Source of the DNA: Furfurilactobacillus rossiae DSM 15814
GTDB taxonomy: Bacteria > Bacillota > Bacilli > Lactobacillales > Lactobacillaceae
Direction of reading: 5' to 3'
Assembly: GCF_000428925.1 (NCBI RefSeq)
Contig: NZ_AUAW01000017.1
Location: 1-49,696, forward strand
Length of the DNA stretch: 49,696 nucleotides
Part shown: positions 1 through 8,324 of the stretch, one piece after another
Position numbering within the stretch: the stretch's first letter is position 1
Layout: every line of letters begins with the position of its first letter
Notes under the pieces: model-generated
Database searches by the model: none
Told to the model about the DNA's origin: nothing
The model's input: the letters and a program-made list of their open reading frames with translations, nothing else
Translations under genes and position numbers: made by a program

Positions 1-96
1 TGTGCATAACACGTAAGTCAAGTCATTCGCAAGCCCACCGAATGTCTCGCCTTACCCGTTATTGCTCGGTTTCTCCCGGGCTTCGGCATCACTCTA

Positions 97-984
97 TTAT
101 TCTTCTCCCAGTGTTTGCCAGTCTTCGGCCCAGACGAGGCCCATGACTTTTTCGCCAGTATGGACACCGATGGAAGGCCCAATATGAGCAACCTCAAACT
201 GAGGATCTTTGCCACCGTCCGTTTTCAGGTTTTCACTGGTTAAATCACTCATCCAAGTGGCACTGGCATCGGGGTTGTTCCCGTCAATCACGCCAACACG
301 CACCGGATAATCTTCATCGCCCAATGACGCTTCAAAATCACGCTTAACTTTCTGGAAGGCACGTTTGGCCGTTCGTTCCTTCGTTAAGGCCACAATTTTA
401 GCATCTTCAAACGTCAGAATCGGTTTGATCCGCAATAAGTTCCCCACAAAAGCGGAACTGTTCGTAATCCGACCCGTCCGTAACAAGTGACTTAAATCGT
501 CCACCACAAAGTACACATGGGTCGTCTCACGCAAATGTTCAAGCACTGGCAAAATTTCAGCAGCATTCTTGCCAGCCTTAGCCATCTTAGCAGCCAGTAA
601 TGCCAACCAAGCTTCACCTTCACTAGCCATCCGTGAATCAAACGGATAGACTTTGATACCTTTGACAGTTGGTGCATAGGCTTCAAGGTTTTGTAGGAAC
701 GTCGTGATACCACTCGACAAGTGAATACAAATCACTTCGTCATAACCTTCTTTAATTAGTTCATCAAACTGCTCCTGCATTTGCATCATTGTCACTTGGG
801 CAGTAGATGGCATCGCCTTTTCTTCGCGCATTCGTTTGTAAAACTGTTCACTGGTAATATCAACATTTTCTAAGTAGGTTTGGGTGCCAAAAATCACCGT
901 AATTGGCACCACTCGGATACCAGCGGCCTTCGCTACTTCAGGATCTAAGTAACTGGCGCTGTCCGTGATCACAGCTGTTTTCAT
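97..984 (-). CDS. DegV family fatty-acid-binding protein
   Basis: A 295-residue DegV-family protein. Members bind a fatty acid and, as FakB subunits, present it to the FakA kinase for phosphorylation and phospholipid synthesis. The N-terminus MKTAVITDSASYLDPEVA and the central CIHLSSGITTFLQN segment are typical of the family, and length is normal. An in-frame ATG lies six codons upstream, but GAGG sits at good spacing before the ATG at 984, so that start is chosen. No fakA is in the window. Which fatty acid it binds cannot be read from sequence. Confidence 0.9.
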   Translation of the reverse strand: MKTAVITDSASYLDPEVAKAAGIRVVPITVIFGTQTYLENVDITSEQFYKRMREEKAMPSTAQVTMMQMQEQFDELIKEGYDEVICIHLSSGITTFLQNLEAYAPTVKGIKVYPFDSRMASEGEAWLALLAAKMAKAGKNAAEILPVLEHLRETTHVYFVVDDLSHLLRTGRITNSSAFVGNLLRIKPILTFEDAKIVALTKERTAKRAFQKVKRDFEASLGDEDYPVRVGVIDGNNPDASATWMSDLTSENLKTDGGKDPQFEVAHIGPSIGVHTGEKVMGLVWAEDWQTLGEE

Positions 985-1090
985 CCCGCTGCCTCGCTTC
1001 ATTTTTATTGATTGCCACTAAATTTCTCGCAACCATTTGTGTACATTCATCATACCCGACTTGTGACCATTTTTCGAGCGAGCAATCACT

Positions 1091-1570
1091 TTAGTCGTCA
1101 ATATCGTTCACGTATTGAACGCCAGCGGGCAATGTCGATGACCGCCCAACGATTGCTGGATAAATTGGCATGGTCGGAAAATCCTTTAAGCCAATCCATT
1201 CAAACGTGTGACGACCGATGGTAAAACGTCCGTTTGGCAAGTTTCCTAATTGTGGACTGTCGAGTAAATGAACGAAATTGACCTGTTGCCAGACATCTTT
1301 TGACGTACCAAACTGATGCTCCATCACCCATAACAGACATTTTGGCCTCACATCGATATGCAGCTCTTCCCGATATTCGCGCTCAATCGCCGAAACAGAG
1401 GACTCACCAAACTTAACTTTGCCGCCAACTAACGCAAAATACGGCTGACCATCGTCATCAATACTACAATGAAACAACGCTTTGTCCCCTCGGACTAGCA
1501 GTCCACTCGCGCGCACGTTAAACGTTCGTTTACTACGCCTAAACAACAGATCGTCAGCTTCTTCGGTCAT
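1091..1570 (-). CDS. Nudix hydrolase with atypical Nudix box
   Basis: A 159-residue Nudix hydrolase, expected to cleave a nucleoside diphosphate linked to another moiety. The Nudix box starts GGKVKFGESSVSAIE and ends REYREELHI, so the metal-binding RExxEE core is present but the usual glycine after EE is histidine. Its start overlaps the stop of the upstream Nudix gene by 4 bp (ATGA), which indicates translational coupling in a two-gene operon. The substrate is unknown; the tandem arrangement suggests related nucleotide-sanitising or signalling-nucleotide roles. Confidence 0.85.
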   Translation of the reverse strand: MTEEADDLLFRRSKRTFNVRASGLLVRGDKALFHCSIDDDGQPYFALVGGKVKFGESSVSAIEREYREELHIDVRPKCLLWVMEHQFGTSKDVWQQVNFVHLLDSPQLGNLPNGRFTIGRHTFEWIGLKDFPTMPIYPAIVGRSSTLPAGVQYVNDIDD

Positions 1571-2013
1571 TTAAATTCGCCGTCCGGGTTCTCTAAATAA
1601 GTAAGTTCAGACACACTCCGTTTTTCAAAAACATTCAACAGTTTGTCCATGCCATCCGCAATTTCATGCTGAAACATTTCGTCACGGCGCATCCAGCAAA
1701 CCTTTCCTTCATCAGATGATCGTAGCTCACCTGAATACGAATCCGTTCTGAATAGGGCGACAACATAACGTCCATGTTCAGTCATAAATTCTTTAATCCC
1801 ACAAAAAACGGGATTATGAATGTCGAGGCCTGTTTCTTCCTTTACTTCTCGAATCGCAGAATCTACAAAACTTTCGCCGGCTTTCACGTGACCACCCGGA
1901 AATGTGTAACCAGGCCAATCAGGATTTTTGCGATCCTCAACCAAAATCTGGTTGGTTTCGTTATCTGACACCAATACCATGTTAGTCAATTCAACTTCTT
2001 CGGTCTTCGCCAT
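1567..2013 (-). CDS. Nudix hydrolase, MutT/8-oxo-dGTP-like
   Basis: A 148-residue Nudix hydrolase with a canonical box, GGHVKAGESFVDSAIREVK followed by EETGL. Small proteins of this type in Firmicutes often act on oxidised purine nucleotides such as 8-oxo-dGTP, but specificity is inferred from family only. It is the first gene of a two-gene operon with the Nudix gene at 1091-1570. GAGGAGGGTAAC precedes the ATG on the minus strand, a strong ribosome binding site. Confidence 0.88.
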   Translation of the reverse strand: MAKTEEVELTNMVLVSDNETNQILVEDRKNPDWPGYTFPGGHVKAGESFVDSAIREVKEETGLDIHNPVFCGIKEFMTEHGRYVVALFRTDSYSGELRSSDEGKVCWMRRDEMFQHEIADGMDKLLNVFEKRSVSELTYLENPDGEFK

Positions 2014-2057
2014 GTTACCCTCCTCGTTTGTCTGTGCGTTTTTGACAGCGTGGCTAT

Positions 2058-2086
2058 ATTATCTTGCTAATACAGTGGTTTTGCAA
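2058..2086 (-). promoter_or_regulatory. Sigma-A promoter for the Nudix operon
   Basis: On the minus strand TTGCAA (2081-2086) is followed after 17 bp by GATAAT (2058-2063), about 45 bp before the Nudix start at 2013. Spacing is ideal and both hexamers match the vegetative consensus at most positions. Confidence 0.6.
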
Positions 2087-2183
2087 TCATGAAATTTTGC
2101 GAATATATGTTCTTTTTATCTTCTGCTTTGGTTATAAACACTAAAGCTCCATCAGATTTTTTAAGATTCAAAAACAGAAATGT

Positions 2184-2375
2184 AGCGGAGTGGAAGGGAG
2201 CTAAAACTGAAAGGAAGCCGTGAAGGTGCTGTTAATGAGACGGTTTGAGTCGAATTTACTGCACAGGACTGTCGTGAAGACGTGCCCCTTCGGCTTCACG
2301 GCGAGGTGAGAAACCCGCATCTCAGGGGTTCGAACCGGTCCCACGGCTGGAGTTCAGTTTTGGCAACCGAAGACG
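2184..2375 (+). ncRNA. Structured RNA repeat, copy R1
   Basis: One of seven copies of a dispersed structured element. Reading the plus strand, the closing helix pairs GCTAAAACTGAA (from 2200) with TTCAGTTTTGGC (ending 2364); P2 pairs GCCGTG with CACGGC; a central hairpin starts and ends GTGC/GCAC; P4 is CGTGAAG/CTTCACG; P5 is AACCC/GGGTT. The conserved linkers GCGAGG and GGTCCCACGG are present. It lies between the Nudix promoter region and a tyrosine recombinase relic. No start codon with a ribosome site opens a convincing reading frame here. Confidence 0.75.
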
Positions 2376-2403
2376 TCATTCATCCACCACTCTGCGATTG
2401 AAA

Positions 2404-2450
2404 ACAAAAAAACAGGGTTCACGCAATCCAAACGGACTGTGTGAACCCTA
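2404..2450 (-). terminator. Rho-independent terminator hairpin, minus strand
   Basis: AGGGTTCACGC pairs with GTGTGAACCCT around an 18-base loop, and the minus-strand side ends in a long U tract (AAAAAAA on the plus strand at 2405-2412). It resembles the phosphoketolase terminator 225 bp away in sequence, so it may be a duplicate or the terminator of a lost minus-strand gene. Confidence 0.6.
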
Positions 2451-2614
2451 TTCATTTATTGGGGCACCCTGATCCATCTACAACCAGAACCTATGCGACA
2501 GTTACCCCAGAAATTAAACAAAATGCCATCTCAAAATTGGACGAATTGGACGCTGAAATTGTCAAATCCAGCCCAAATGATTACCAAAATGATTACCAGC
2601 CCAAATTCAAGTAA
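2450..2614 (+). pseudogene. C-terminal relic of a tyrosine recombinase/integrase
   Basis: Frame +2 (codons 2450-2614, stop TAA at 2612) encodes a tail that begins IHLLGHPDPSTTRTYATVT and ends QPKFK. HLLGH followed nine residues later by the tyrosine in TRTYA is the classic box II of phage/Xer-type tyrosine recombinases (second catalytic His and nucleophilic Tyr). Nothing upstream in frame continues the protein: a terminator-like hairpin and an RNA repeat abut it. It is therefore the last ~54 codons of a degraded integrase, evidence of a past integration or excision event. Confidence 0.7.
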
Positions 2615-2627
2615 AGCTCGTTTCACA

Positions 2628-2676
2628 CAAAAAAAACAGGGTTTGCATTGCTCCGAGTGGAGTACGCAAACCCTGT
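2628..2676 (-). terminator. Terminator of the phosphoketolase gene
   Basis: ACAGGGTTTGC (2636-2646) pairs with GCAAACCCTGT (2666-2676); the minus strand continues into eight U residues. It lies 17 bp beyond the phosphoketolase stop codon. Confidence 0.9.
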
Positions 2677-2692
2677 TATATCAATGTTTAGA

Positions 2693-5077
2693 CTACTTAA
2701 TGTCTTTCCATTGCCATGCATTAACTTCTGGTAAATCAGTACCTTCATCACGGATGTACTGGTTGTGTTTAGCAACCATGTCGTCCATGTGTTGACTGAA
2801 TTCGCCGGCCTTTTCAGCAAAGCTAGTTGCATTGATGGCATCTTTAGCCAAGTGGAAACGGTCCAATTCGTTCAAGACACGCATGTCAAATGGTGTAGTG
2901 ATGTCCCCATTTTCACGGTAACCGTGGAAGTGGATGTTGTGGTTATGACGGTCGTAAACCAAACCACGCAATGTGTTTTCGAAGCCATGGAAAGCAAAGA
3001 TAACAGGCTTGTCAGTCGTGAAGTAACTGTCGAATTCTTCGTCAGTCAAACCACGGTTGTCTTGGTCGTCACCCTTCTTACGTAACTTCAATAGGTCAAC
3101 AACGTTGATGAAGCGAATCTTCAAGTCAGGGAAGCTGTCGTGCAATAAGGTAATTGCAGCTAAACTTTCCATTGTTGGTTCAGTACCAGCTGCTGCAAAG
3201 ACAACATCTGGTTCTGCACCATCATCGTTAGAAGCCCAAGGAATGATACCTAAACCGTTGTTAACAAGTTCCGTAGCTTCGTCAATGGAGAACCACTGAG
3301 TCCGTGGGTGCTTGGAAGCAACAATCAAGTTGATAACTTCGCGACTTTGCAAAGCCTTGTTCATAACAGCTAATAATGAGTTAGCGTCAGCTGGCAAGTA
3401 TTCGTTAACCAGTTCGTGACCCTTTTCAGCCATATGACCAATCATACCGGGATCTTGGTGAGTGTAACCATTGTGGTCTTGTTGGAACACAGTGGAAGTG
3501 TTGATGATGTTCAATGATGGGTAGTCATGACGCCAGTTTTGTTCTTGCGCCTTACGTAACCACTTGTAGTGTTGAGTCAACATTGAGTCAATAACACGCG
3601 TGAATGATTCGTATGAAGCGAAGAAGCCGTGACGACCAGTCAGAACGTAACCTTCAAGCCAACCTTCAGCTTGGTGTTCTGACAATTGTGAGTCAATAAC
3701 TTGACCAGAATGTGCGACATTTTCGTCGTTTGGTTCGTGAATGTCTTCCATCCATTGACGCTTGGAAGCATCCCATAGACCCCACAAACGGTTTGATTGA
3801 GTTTCATCAGGACCAGTGATCCGGAAGCTCGTTGGGTTTTCCTTCATGATGTCACCAGCAAAGTGTGACATAACTTCCATGTCCATCCGTTGCTTGGAGT
3901 TATCCTTCAAGTCACTTTCAGGAACGGCAAACTTACGAACATCATCCATCTTCAATGGTTCTGGGTGAATCCCACCGTTAGTGATAGGGTTCATAGCCAT
4001 ACGTTTGTCACCCTTAGGTTCAACTTCTGACAATACTTCTTTAGGAGTACCGTCTTCGTTAAATAATTCTTCAGGCTTGTATGACTTCATCCAGTCAACC
4101 AACATGTCTTTGTGTTCCATGTGGTTTGCGTCCACCGGAATTGGAACCTGGTGAGCACGGAATGAGTTTTCAATTGGGTCGCCGTTCAAGTCCTTCTTAG
4201 GACCAGTCCAGCCTTTAGGTGCACGAAGCACGATCAATGGCCATACAGGTAATGAATCGTCGTTGTTGTCACGGGCATTCTTTTGAATGGCCTTGATTTC
4301 TTCAACAGATGCATCGATGGCCTTAGCCATGTCTTGATGAGCCTTCTTGTGGTCTGAACCATCAGTTTCAACGAAACGAGGGTTCCAGCCCATACCTTGA
4401 TAGTACTTAGTCAAGTCAGCATCGCTCATCCGTGAAAGGATAGTTGGGTTAGAAATCTTAAACCCGTTAACTTGAATAATTGGTAATACAGCACCGTCGT
4501 GGATTGGGTTGATGAACTTGCTTGAGAACCATGAAGCAGCCAATGGGCCAGTTTCTGATTCCCCGTCACCAATTTCAACAGCAGCAATAACGTCAGGGTT
4601 ATCTAAGATAGCACCAACACCGTGTGAAAGAGAGTAACCAAGTTCTCCACCTTCGTGGATAGAACCTGGTGTTTCAGGAGCAGCATGTGAAGCAACCCCA
4701 CCTGGGAATGAGAATTGCTTGAACAAGCGTTGCATACCTTGTTCGTCACGTGTGATACGTGGGTAACGTTCAGTGTATGAACCGTCAAGGTAAGCGTTTG
4801 AAACCATAACTTGACCACCGTGACCTGAACCTTCGATATAGAACATGTTCAAGTCATACTTCAAGATGGCACGGTTTAAATGTGCGTAAATGAAGTTTTG
4901 TGGAACGATTGTGCCCCAGTGACCGATTGGCTTAACTTTAACGTCTTCTGCCGTCAAGTCGCCCTTCAATAATGGGTTGTCCTTTAAGAACAACTGACCA
5001 ACTGAAAGGTAGTTAGCCGCACGCCAGTAAGCGTCAACTTTGTCTAAGTATTCTTGTGAGTCGTAATCAACTGCCAT
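2693..5077 (-). CDS. xfp: Xylulose-5-phosphate/fructose-6-phosphate phosphoketolase
   Basis: A 794-residue thiamine-diphosphate enzyme, full family length. It splits xylulose 5-phosphate (and often fructose 6-phosphate) with phosphate into acetyl phosphate and glyceraldehyde 3-phosphate (or erythrose 4-phosphate), the key step of heterolactic fermentation. Visible signatures include [15 protein letters not shown] (ThDP/Mg binding), [12 protein letters not shown] in the central domain, and [16 protein letters not shown] near residue 90. AAGGAG precedes the ATG by eight bases. It has its own promoter and terminator, and the GntR regulator immediately upstream has a matching operator at this promoter. 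Whether it prefers X5P or F6P is not readable here. Confidence 0.97.
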   Translation of the reverse strand: MAVDYDSQEYLDKVDAYWRAANYLSVGQLFLKDNPLLKGDLTAEDVKVKPIGHWGTIVPQNFIYAHLNRAILKYDLNMFYIEGSGHGGQVMVSNAYLDGSYTERYPRITRDEQGMQRLFKQFSFPGGVASHAAPETPGSIHEGGELGYSLSHGVGAILDNPDVIAAVEIGDGESETGPLAASWFSSKFINPIHDGAVLPIIQVNGFKISNPTILSRMSDADLTKYYQGMGWNPRFVETDGSDHKKAHQDMAKAIDASVEEIKAIQKNARDNNDDSLPVWPLIVLRAPKGWTGPKKDLNGDPIENSFRAHQVPIPVDANHMEHKDMLVDWMKSYKPEELFNEDGTPKEVLSEVEPKGDKRMAMNPITNGGIHPEPLKMDDVRKFAVPESDLKDNSKQRMDMEVMSHFAGDIMKENPTSFRITGPDETQSNRLWGLWDASKRQWMEDIHEPNDENVAHSGQVIDSQLSEHQAEGWLEGYVLTGRHGFFASYESFTRVIDSMLTQHYKWLRKAQEQNWRHDYPSLNIINTSTVFQQDHNGYTHQDPGMIGHMAEKGHELVNEYLPADANSLLAVMNKALQSREVINLIVASKHPRTQWFSIDEATELVNNGLGIIPWASNDDGAEPDVVFAAAGTEPTMESLAAITLLHDSFPDLKIRFINVVDLLKLRKKGDDQDNRGLTDEEFDSYFTTDKPVIFAFHGFENTLRGLVYDRHNHNIHFHGYRENGDITTPFDMRVLNELDRFHLAKDAINATSFAEKAGEFSQHMDDMVAKHNQYIRDEGTDLPEVNAWQWKDIK

Positions 5078-5167
5078 GAATATTTACACTCCTTCGAGAT
5101 AATTTTTAATAACACGAAATTTGCTGTGAAATCCACCGACTTTTTTACCGGTCAATTTACAGTTACT

Positions 5168-5195
5168 ATAATAGACGCTTTTAAATAAAAGTCAA
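5168..5195 (-). promoter_or_regulatory. Promoter of the phosphoketolase gene
   Basis: Minus strand TTGACT (5190-5195), 16 bp, TATTAT (5168-5173). It sits about 90 bp before the phosphoketolase ATG, leaving an untranslated leader with a short CCGACTTTTTTACCGG inverted repeat. Confidence 0.8.
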
Positions 5196-5205
5196 CCTTT
5201 TAGAA

Positions 5206-5223
5206 AATTGGTACGACCCAATT
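5206..5223. promoter_or_regulatory. Putative GntR operator upstream of xfp
   Basis: AATTGGTACGACCCAATT is a near-perfect palindrome centred on GGT-ACG-ACC, 10 bp upstream of the xfp -35 hexamer. Two sites with the same core (ATTGGTMCGRMC) lie in the promoter region of the GntR gene at 6187-6201 and 6211-6224. The match implies that the neighbouring GntR protein binds both. Position upstream of -35 allows activation as well as repression. Confidence 0.6.
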
Positions 5224-5343
5224 ACCGTGATCGAATGTTTCTATTGGTTAGTTTGCCTTTATTTGCATATCAAAGAGCGGCATTATAGGGATCGGTTCCT
5301 CGCTAATCCGCCCCAATGCTAACAAATTAAGCCTTAAATTGAA

Positions 5344-5384
5344 CCTAAAAAACACTGAGAACTTAATATTCTTAGTGTTTTCTA
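5344..5384 (-). terminator. Terminator of the GntR gene
   Basis: AAAACACTGAGAA pairs with TTCTTAGTGTTTT, with a U-rich exit on the minus strand. It separates the GntR transcript from the phosphoketolase promoter. The rest of 5078-5400 holds only the xfp leader, promoter and operator. Confidence 0.7.
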
Positions 5385-5400
5385 ATAACTCGTATTTAAT

Positions 5401-6129
5401 TTAGTCTGCATCCAAATCCACAAAGTTGTTGTATTTCATATACTTGTAGTGAATTCGCATGTTTGACACTTCAAATGGGGTCCCATCATCCAAGAAAAAA
5501 ATCCCGCTCATCACACCGACTGGTTCAGTTGGCTTCAGCGATAGCAATTCCTGATCCTTGTCGTCCGAAGGCTCGGCTTCAACGGTCATGAATGATTTGG
5601 TGACTGAGACGTGTTTGTTGTCTTCCAAATAATTAAAAATCGAACCTGATACAACCGTTGTTGACAGTTCTGGCATTATCTTAATTGGAATAAACCCTGT
5701 CTCAATCATCACTGGTTGTTGATCAAGTGATCGCAGACGTTTAATTTGATACACAAAATCATCGGCGTTCAAGAATAGATCCTGCTGTAATTCTGGTGTT
5801 GCCGGAATCACTTGAAAGTCGAGTAACTTAATGCTCGGCTTCTTGCCATCCACTCTCATTGAATCCGTAACCCCAAGATTCCGTCCTTCGTAACTGAAAA
5901 CAGCCTGATTTTTAATGTACAATGGGTTCACAAACGTACCAGACCCACGCTTTTTAAAAATAATTCCCTGTTGCGCCAGTACATTAAGTGCTCGCTTAAC
6001 AGATGAACGGCTCACCTCGTATGATTCACTCAAGCTCCGCTCGTCAGGCAGCCGTTTATCTGGAAACTGATTATCGTTAATGCGACGTTTTAAGTCTTGC
6101 ATTACATTTTTATAAACTAAGTCTGCCAT
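5401..6129 (-). CDS. GntR/UTRA family transcriptional regulator
   Basis: A 242-residue GntR-type repressor of the HutC/UTRA branch. The N-terminal winged helix has LPDERSLSESYEVSRSSVKR and KRGSGTFV (wing), residues about 25-67; the remaining ~160 residues form the UTRA effector domain ending YMKYNNFVDLDAD. UTRA proteins usually sense sugar phosphates or other small metabolites. It lies directly upstream of xfp on the same strand, and palindromes of the same design occur at its own promoter and at the xfp promoter, so control of phosphoketolase plus autoregulation is inferred. The ligand is unknown; a pentose or sugar phosphate would fit. Confidence 0.88.
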   Translation of the reverse strand: MADLVYKNVMQDLKRRINDNQFPDKRLPDERSLSESYEVSRSSVKRALNVLAQQGIIFKKRGSGTFVNPLYIKNQAVFSYEGRNLGVTDSMRVDGKKPSIKLLDFQVIPATPELQQDLFLNADDFVYQIKRLRSLDQQPVMIETGFIPIKIMPELSTTVVSGSIFNYLEDNKHVSVTKSFMTVEAEPSDDKDQELLSLKPTEPVGVMSGIFFLDDGTPFEVSNMRIHYKYMKYNNFVDLDAD

Positions 6130-6170
6130 CTCGACGCAAGGTTCCTTTCTCTTGTATACTACTCATTGAG

Positions 6171-6224
6171 AGTATACCAGAAAAATATTGGTCCGGCCAA
6201 TTGTGTTTTAGGTTCGTACCAATT
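6171..6224. promoter_or_regulatory. GntR promoter with two operator-like sites
   Basis: Minus-strand -10 TATACT (6171-6176) with -35 TTGGCC (6195-6200, 18 bp spacing) drives the GntR gene. ATTGGTCCGGCCAAT (6187-6201) overlaps that -35, and AATTGGTACGAACC (6211-6224, minus strand) repeats the xfp operator half site at 13 of 14 bases. A separate inverted repeat GTATACT/AGTATAC (6154-6177) lies over the -10. The arrangement fits autorepression and may also touch the divergent YbaK gene. Confidence 0.55.
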
Positions 6225-6249
6225 TTTAATCTCTTGGAGGTCCAATTTA

Positions 6250-6747
6250 ATGGCTAAGAAAAAAAGAATTCAGAAAACACTCGTCGAAAAAATCTTAGAT
6301 AAGGCGAAGATTCCATACAAACAAATAGAGTTTGCCACCCACCAAGCTGGAGACGTTGCTCAACTGGATGTTGATCACGAAGATTATGATGAACACAATA
6401 TCTATAAAACACTGGTTCTAACCGGCAACGTGACTGGTCCACTGGTCGGTGTTGTTCCGCTTGACACCCACCTGAGTTATAAAAAGTTGGCGGCAGCTTC
6501 TGGTAACAAAAAAGTTGGCATGGTGCCATTGAAAGACTTGCTAAACACCACTGGATATGAACATGGCGCTAATACGCCAATCGGTATCTGGGAAAAATAC
6601 CAATATCCCATTTACTTCGACACGGCTGCACAAGAGCAAGGTGAAATCGTCGTTTCATCAGGAAAAATTGGCCGTTCTGTTCAGGTCGATGCAACGGCTG
6701 TCGCAGAATTAGTTCACGGTACATTTACCGATTTAGAGGAAGAATAG
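6250..6747 (+). CDS. ybaK: YbaK/EbsC family aminoacyl-tRNA deacylase
   Basis: A 165-residue YbaK-domain protein. The family hydrolyses misacylated Cys-tRNA(Pro) or related errors and so protects translation fidelity. The sequence has the expected YKTLVLTGN strand, a VPLDTHLSYKKLAAASGNKK segment carrying the conserved lysines, and a GKIGRSVQVDA C-terminal segment. The frame extends upstream, but TTGGAGG twelve bases before the ATG at 6250 fixes the start. It is divergent from the GntR gene and is followed after 10 bp by a membrane protein gene, probably cotranscribed. Confidence 0.9.
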   Translation: MAKKKRIQKTLVEKILDKAKIPYKQIEFATHQAGDVAQLDVDHEDYDEHNIYKTLVLTGNVTGPLVGVVPLDTHLSYKKLAAASGNKKVGMVPLKDLLNTTGYEHGANTPIGIWEKYQYPIYFDTAAQEQGEIVVSSGKIGRSVQVDATAVAELVHGTFTDLEEE

Positions 6748-6757
6748 GAATAACTTA

Positions 6758-7552
6758 ATGTCATTTAGCACGTTAGGTCAGCAGATTTTAATCAGTCTGC
6801 TGACCATCTTCTTTTACGGGTTAGCACTACCGCTTTTGTTTAGTTGGGTGCTAACACTGATCAATCGAAATACCAAACAACAGCTCGCCACTTACTATGG
6901 TATGAACGCTCAAGTCTACCTAGGATTCCTTGGTATCATCGTTCACGAGTCTAGCCATTTAATCATGGCATTATTATTTGGTCATAAAATTACTGGTTTG
7001 AGGCTGATTAAATTTGCCCATCCGGACAGACAAGCCACTGATCCAGAAGCGTTAACCCTCGGCTATGTCAATCACCGCTGGAACAGTGGCAACAGTTACC
7101 AAACGATGGGAAACTTTTTTATCGGCTTTGCACCAATTATCGGCGTCAGTGCCGTTATTTTCGGACTCACCGCTTGGCTATGGCCAACGATGTTCCACAA
7201 CTGGGTAATGTTTGCAATGCACCCCAGTCTTAACAATCTGTTTCAACCGGCAACGGCCGATGGTAATCTATTAGTCAACACGGGACGTTGGCTAATCTGG
7301 GCAGTATTAGTAACGAATCTTAGCGTTGGTGGGTTTGATCTCAGCAGTGCTGACTTACGAAATTCCGGTGCAGGCGTTTCGTCCTACATCGTGCTCCTCG
7401 GCTTAATTGGCTTAAGTGCAGGCGTCTTAACCAGCACATTTACAGAGTGGTCTCGTGCCCACCTGGTGCCCGTCTTCTTTGCACTTAGTCTGGTTGTTGT
7501 GCTTTCAGCAGTCGTAAATTTAGTAACTCGTTGGTTAACTAAAGATAAATAA
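6758..7552 (+). CDS. Membrane protein with HExxH motif, M50-like
   Basis: A 264-residue polytopic protein with about six to seven hydrophobic segments. It carries HESSHLIMALLFGHKITG at about residues 63-80, an HExxH zinc-protease motif inside a membrane helix, as in site-2-type (M50) peptidases, and a later GNFFIGFAPIIG segment resembling the second conserved region of that clan. A clear D-G ligand motif near the C-terminus is not obvious, so catalytic activity is uncertain. It follows ybaK closely and ends at a strong terminator. Substrate and role are not known. Confidence 0.7.
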   Translation: MSFSTLGQQILISLLTIFFYGLALPLLFSWVLTLINRNTKQQLATYYGMNAQVYLGFLGIIVHESSHLIMALLFGHKITGLRLIKFAHPDRQATDPEALTLGYVNHRWNSGNSYQTMGNFFIGFAPIIGVSAVIFGLTAWLWPTMFHNWVMFAMHPSLNNLFQPATADGNLLVNTGRWLIWAVLVTNLSVGGFDLSSADLRNSGAGVSSYIVLLGLIGLSAGVLTSTFTEWSRAHLVPVFFALSLVVVLSAVVNLVTRWLTKDK

Positions 7553-7574
7553 AATGATTCTTCTACCAAAACTA

Positions 7575-7620
7575 AAAACACGCTGATTTCCATTTTCTGG
7601 AAATCAGCGCGTTTTTAGTC
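7575..7620. terminator. Bidirectional terminator
   Basis: CGCTGATTTCC pairs with GGAAATCAGCG around ATTTTCT, flanked by A and T runs on both sides. It serves the convergent genes at 6758-7552 and 7645-8316. Confidence 0.88.
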
Positions 7621-7644
7621 TCTGGTCAGTTACACTTCAAAAGG

Positions 7645-8316
7645 TTAGGCTTCGCCGTTCCACTCTTGTTTGAATTCACGTAAAAAATCAAGCATCACCC
7701 GTTGGCGTTGTTCTGCCATTTTTCTTGCGGTAACCGTATTCATCTGGTCCTTAATAAGCAACAACTTTTCATAGAAGTGGTTAATCGTGGTGCCATCCGC
7801 TTTGCGGTATTCTGCCTTGGTCATATCGTGACGAGGTTCAATCTCCGGATCATACAGTACCCGGTCATGATGTCCACCATAAGTCAATGTCCGAGCAATC
7901 CCAATCGCACCAATGGCATCCATGCGATCGGCATCTTGAACAATTTGACCAGCCGGACTCAGCGCCTGATGTTGCCCAAGATTTTTGCTGAATGACATGT
8001 GATCAATAATTGCAAAAATAGCCGCTACATTGTCCTCATTCACATCCCAGCTTGAAAGTTGTTCTTTCAACGCCGCGTGGGCGGCCTCAGGATCTTCAAC
8101 AAGCTTATCATCAATAACATCGTGCAAATAGGCCGCTGCTAAAACAATAAAACGTTGTCCTGTTTGTTCGATTAATTCAATTCGATCCGCTAACTTTGCG
8201 ACCCGTTCTAAATGGAAAAAATCATGTCCCGAACGATCGCTACCAAGTTGCTGACGTGCGTAAGACTCAATTTTATCCAATTGTGTTTGCTCTGCTGGGG
8301 TCAGTCCCTCTGCCAT
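7645..8316 (-). CDS. HD-domain phosphohydrolase
   Basis: A 223-residue HD-superfamily metal-dependent phosphohydrolase. The ligands are visible: H in SGHDFFHLERV (about 31), the HD pair in AAAYLHDVIDD (about 65-66), and D in QDADRMDAIGAIGIARTL (about 128). This is the YedJ/uncharacterised HD hydrolase pattern, whose members may act on nucleotides. It starts 8 bp downstream of the LytTR regulator stop and is likely cotranscribed with it. Substrate not assignable. Confidence 0.85.
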   Translation of the reverse strand: MAEGLTPAEQTQLDKIESYARQQLGSDRSGHDFFHLERVAKLADRIELIEQTGQRFIVLAAAYLHDVIDDKLVEDPEAAHAALKEQLSSWDVNEDNVAAIFAIIDHMSFSKNLGQHQALSPAGQIVQDADRMDAIGAIGIARTLTYGGHHDRVLYDPEIEPRHDMTKAEYRKADGTTINHFYEKLLLIKDQMNTVTARKMAEQRQRVMLDFLREFKQEWNGEA

Positions 8317-8324
8317 ACTGTCGC

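Noticed and set aside
1-96. Gene or regulatory element at the left edge
   Set aside because: Only the 3' flank of the DegV gene and a short GC-rich stretch; no complete feature.
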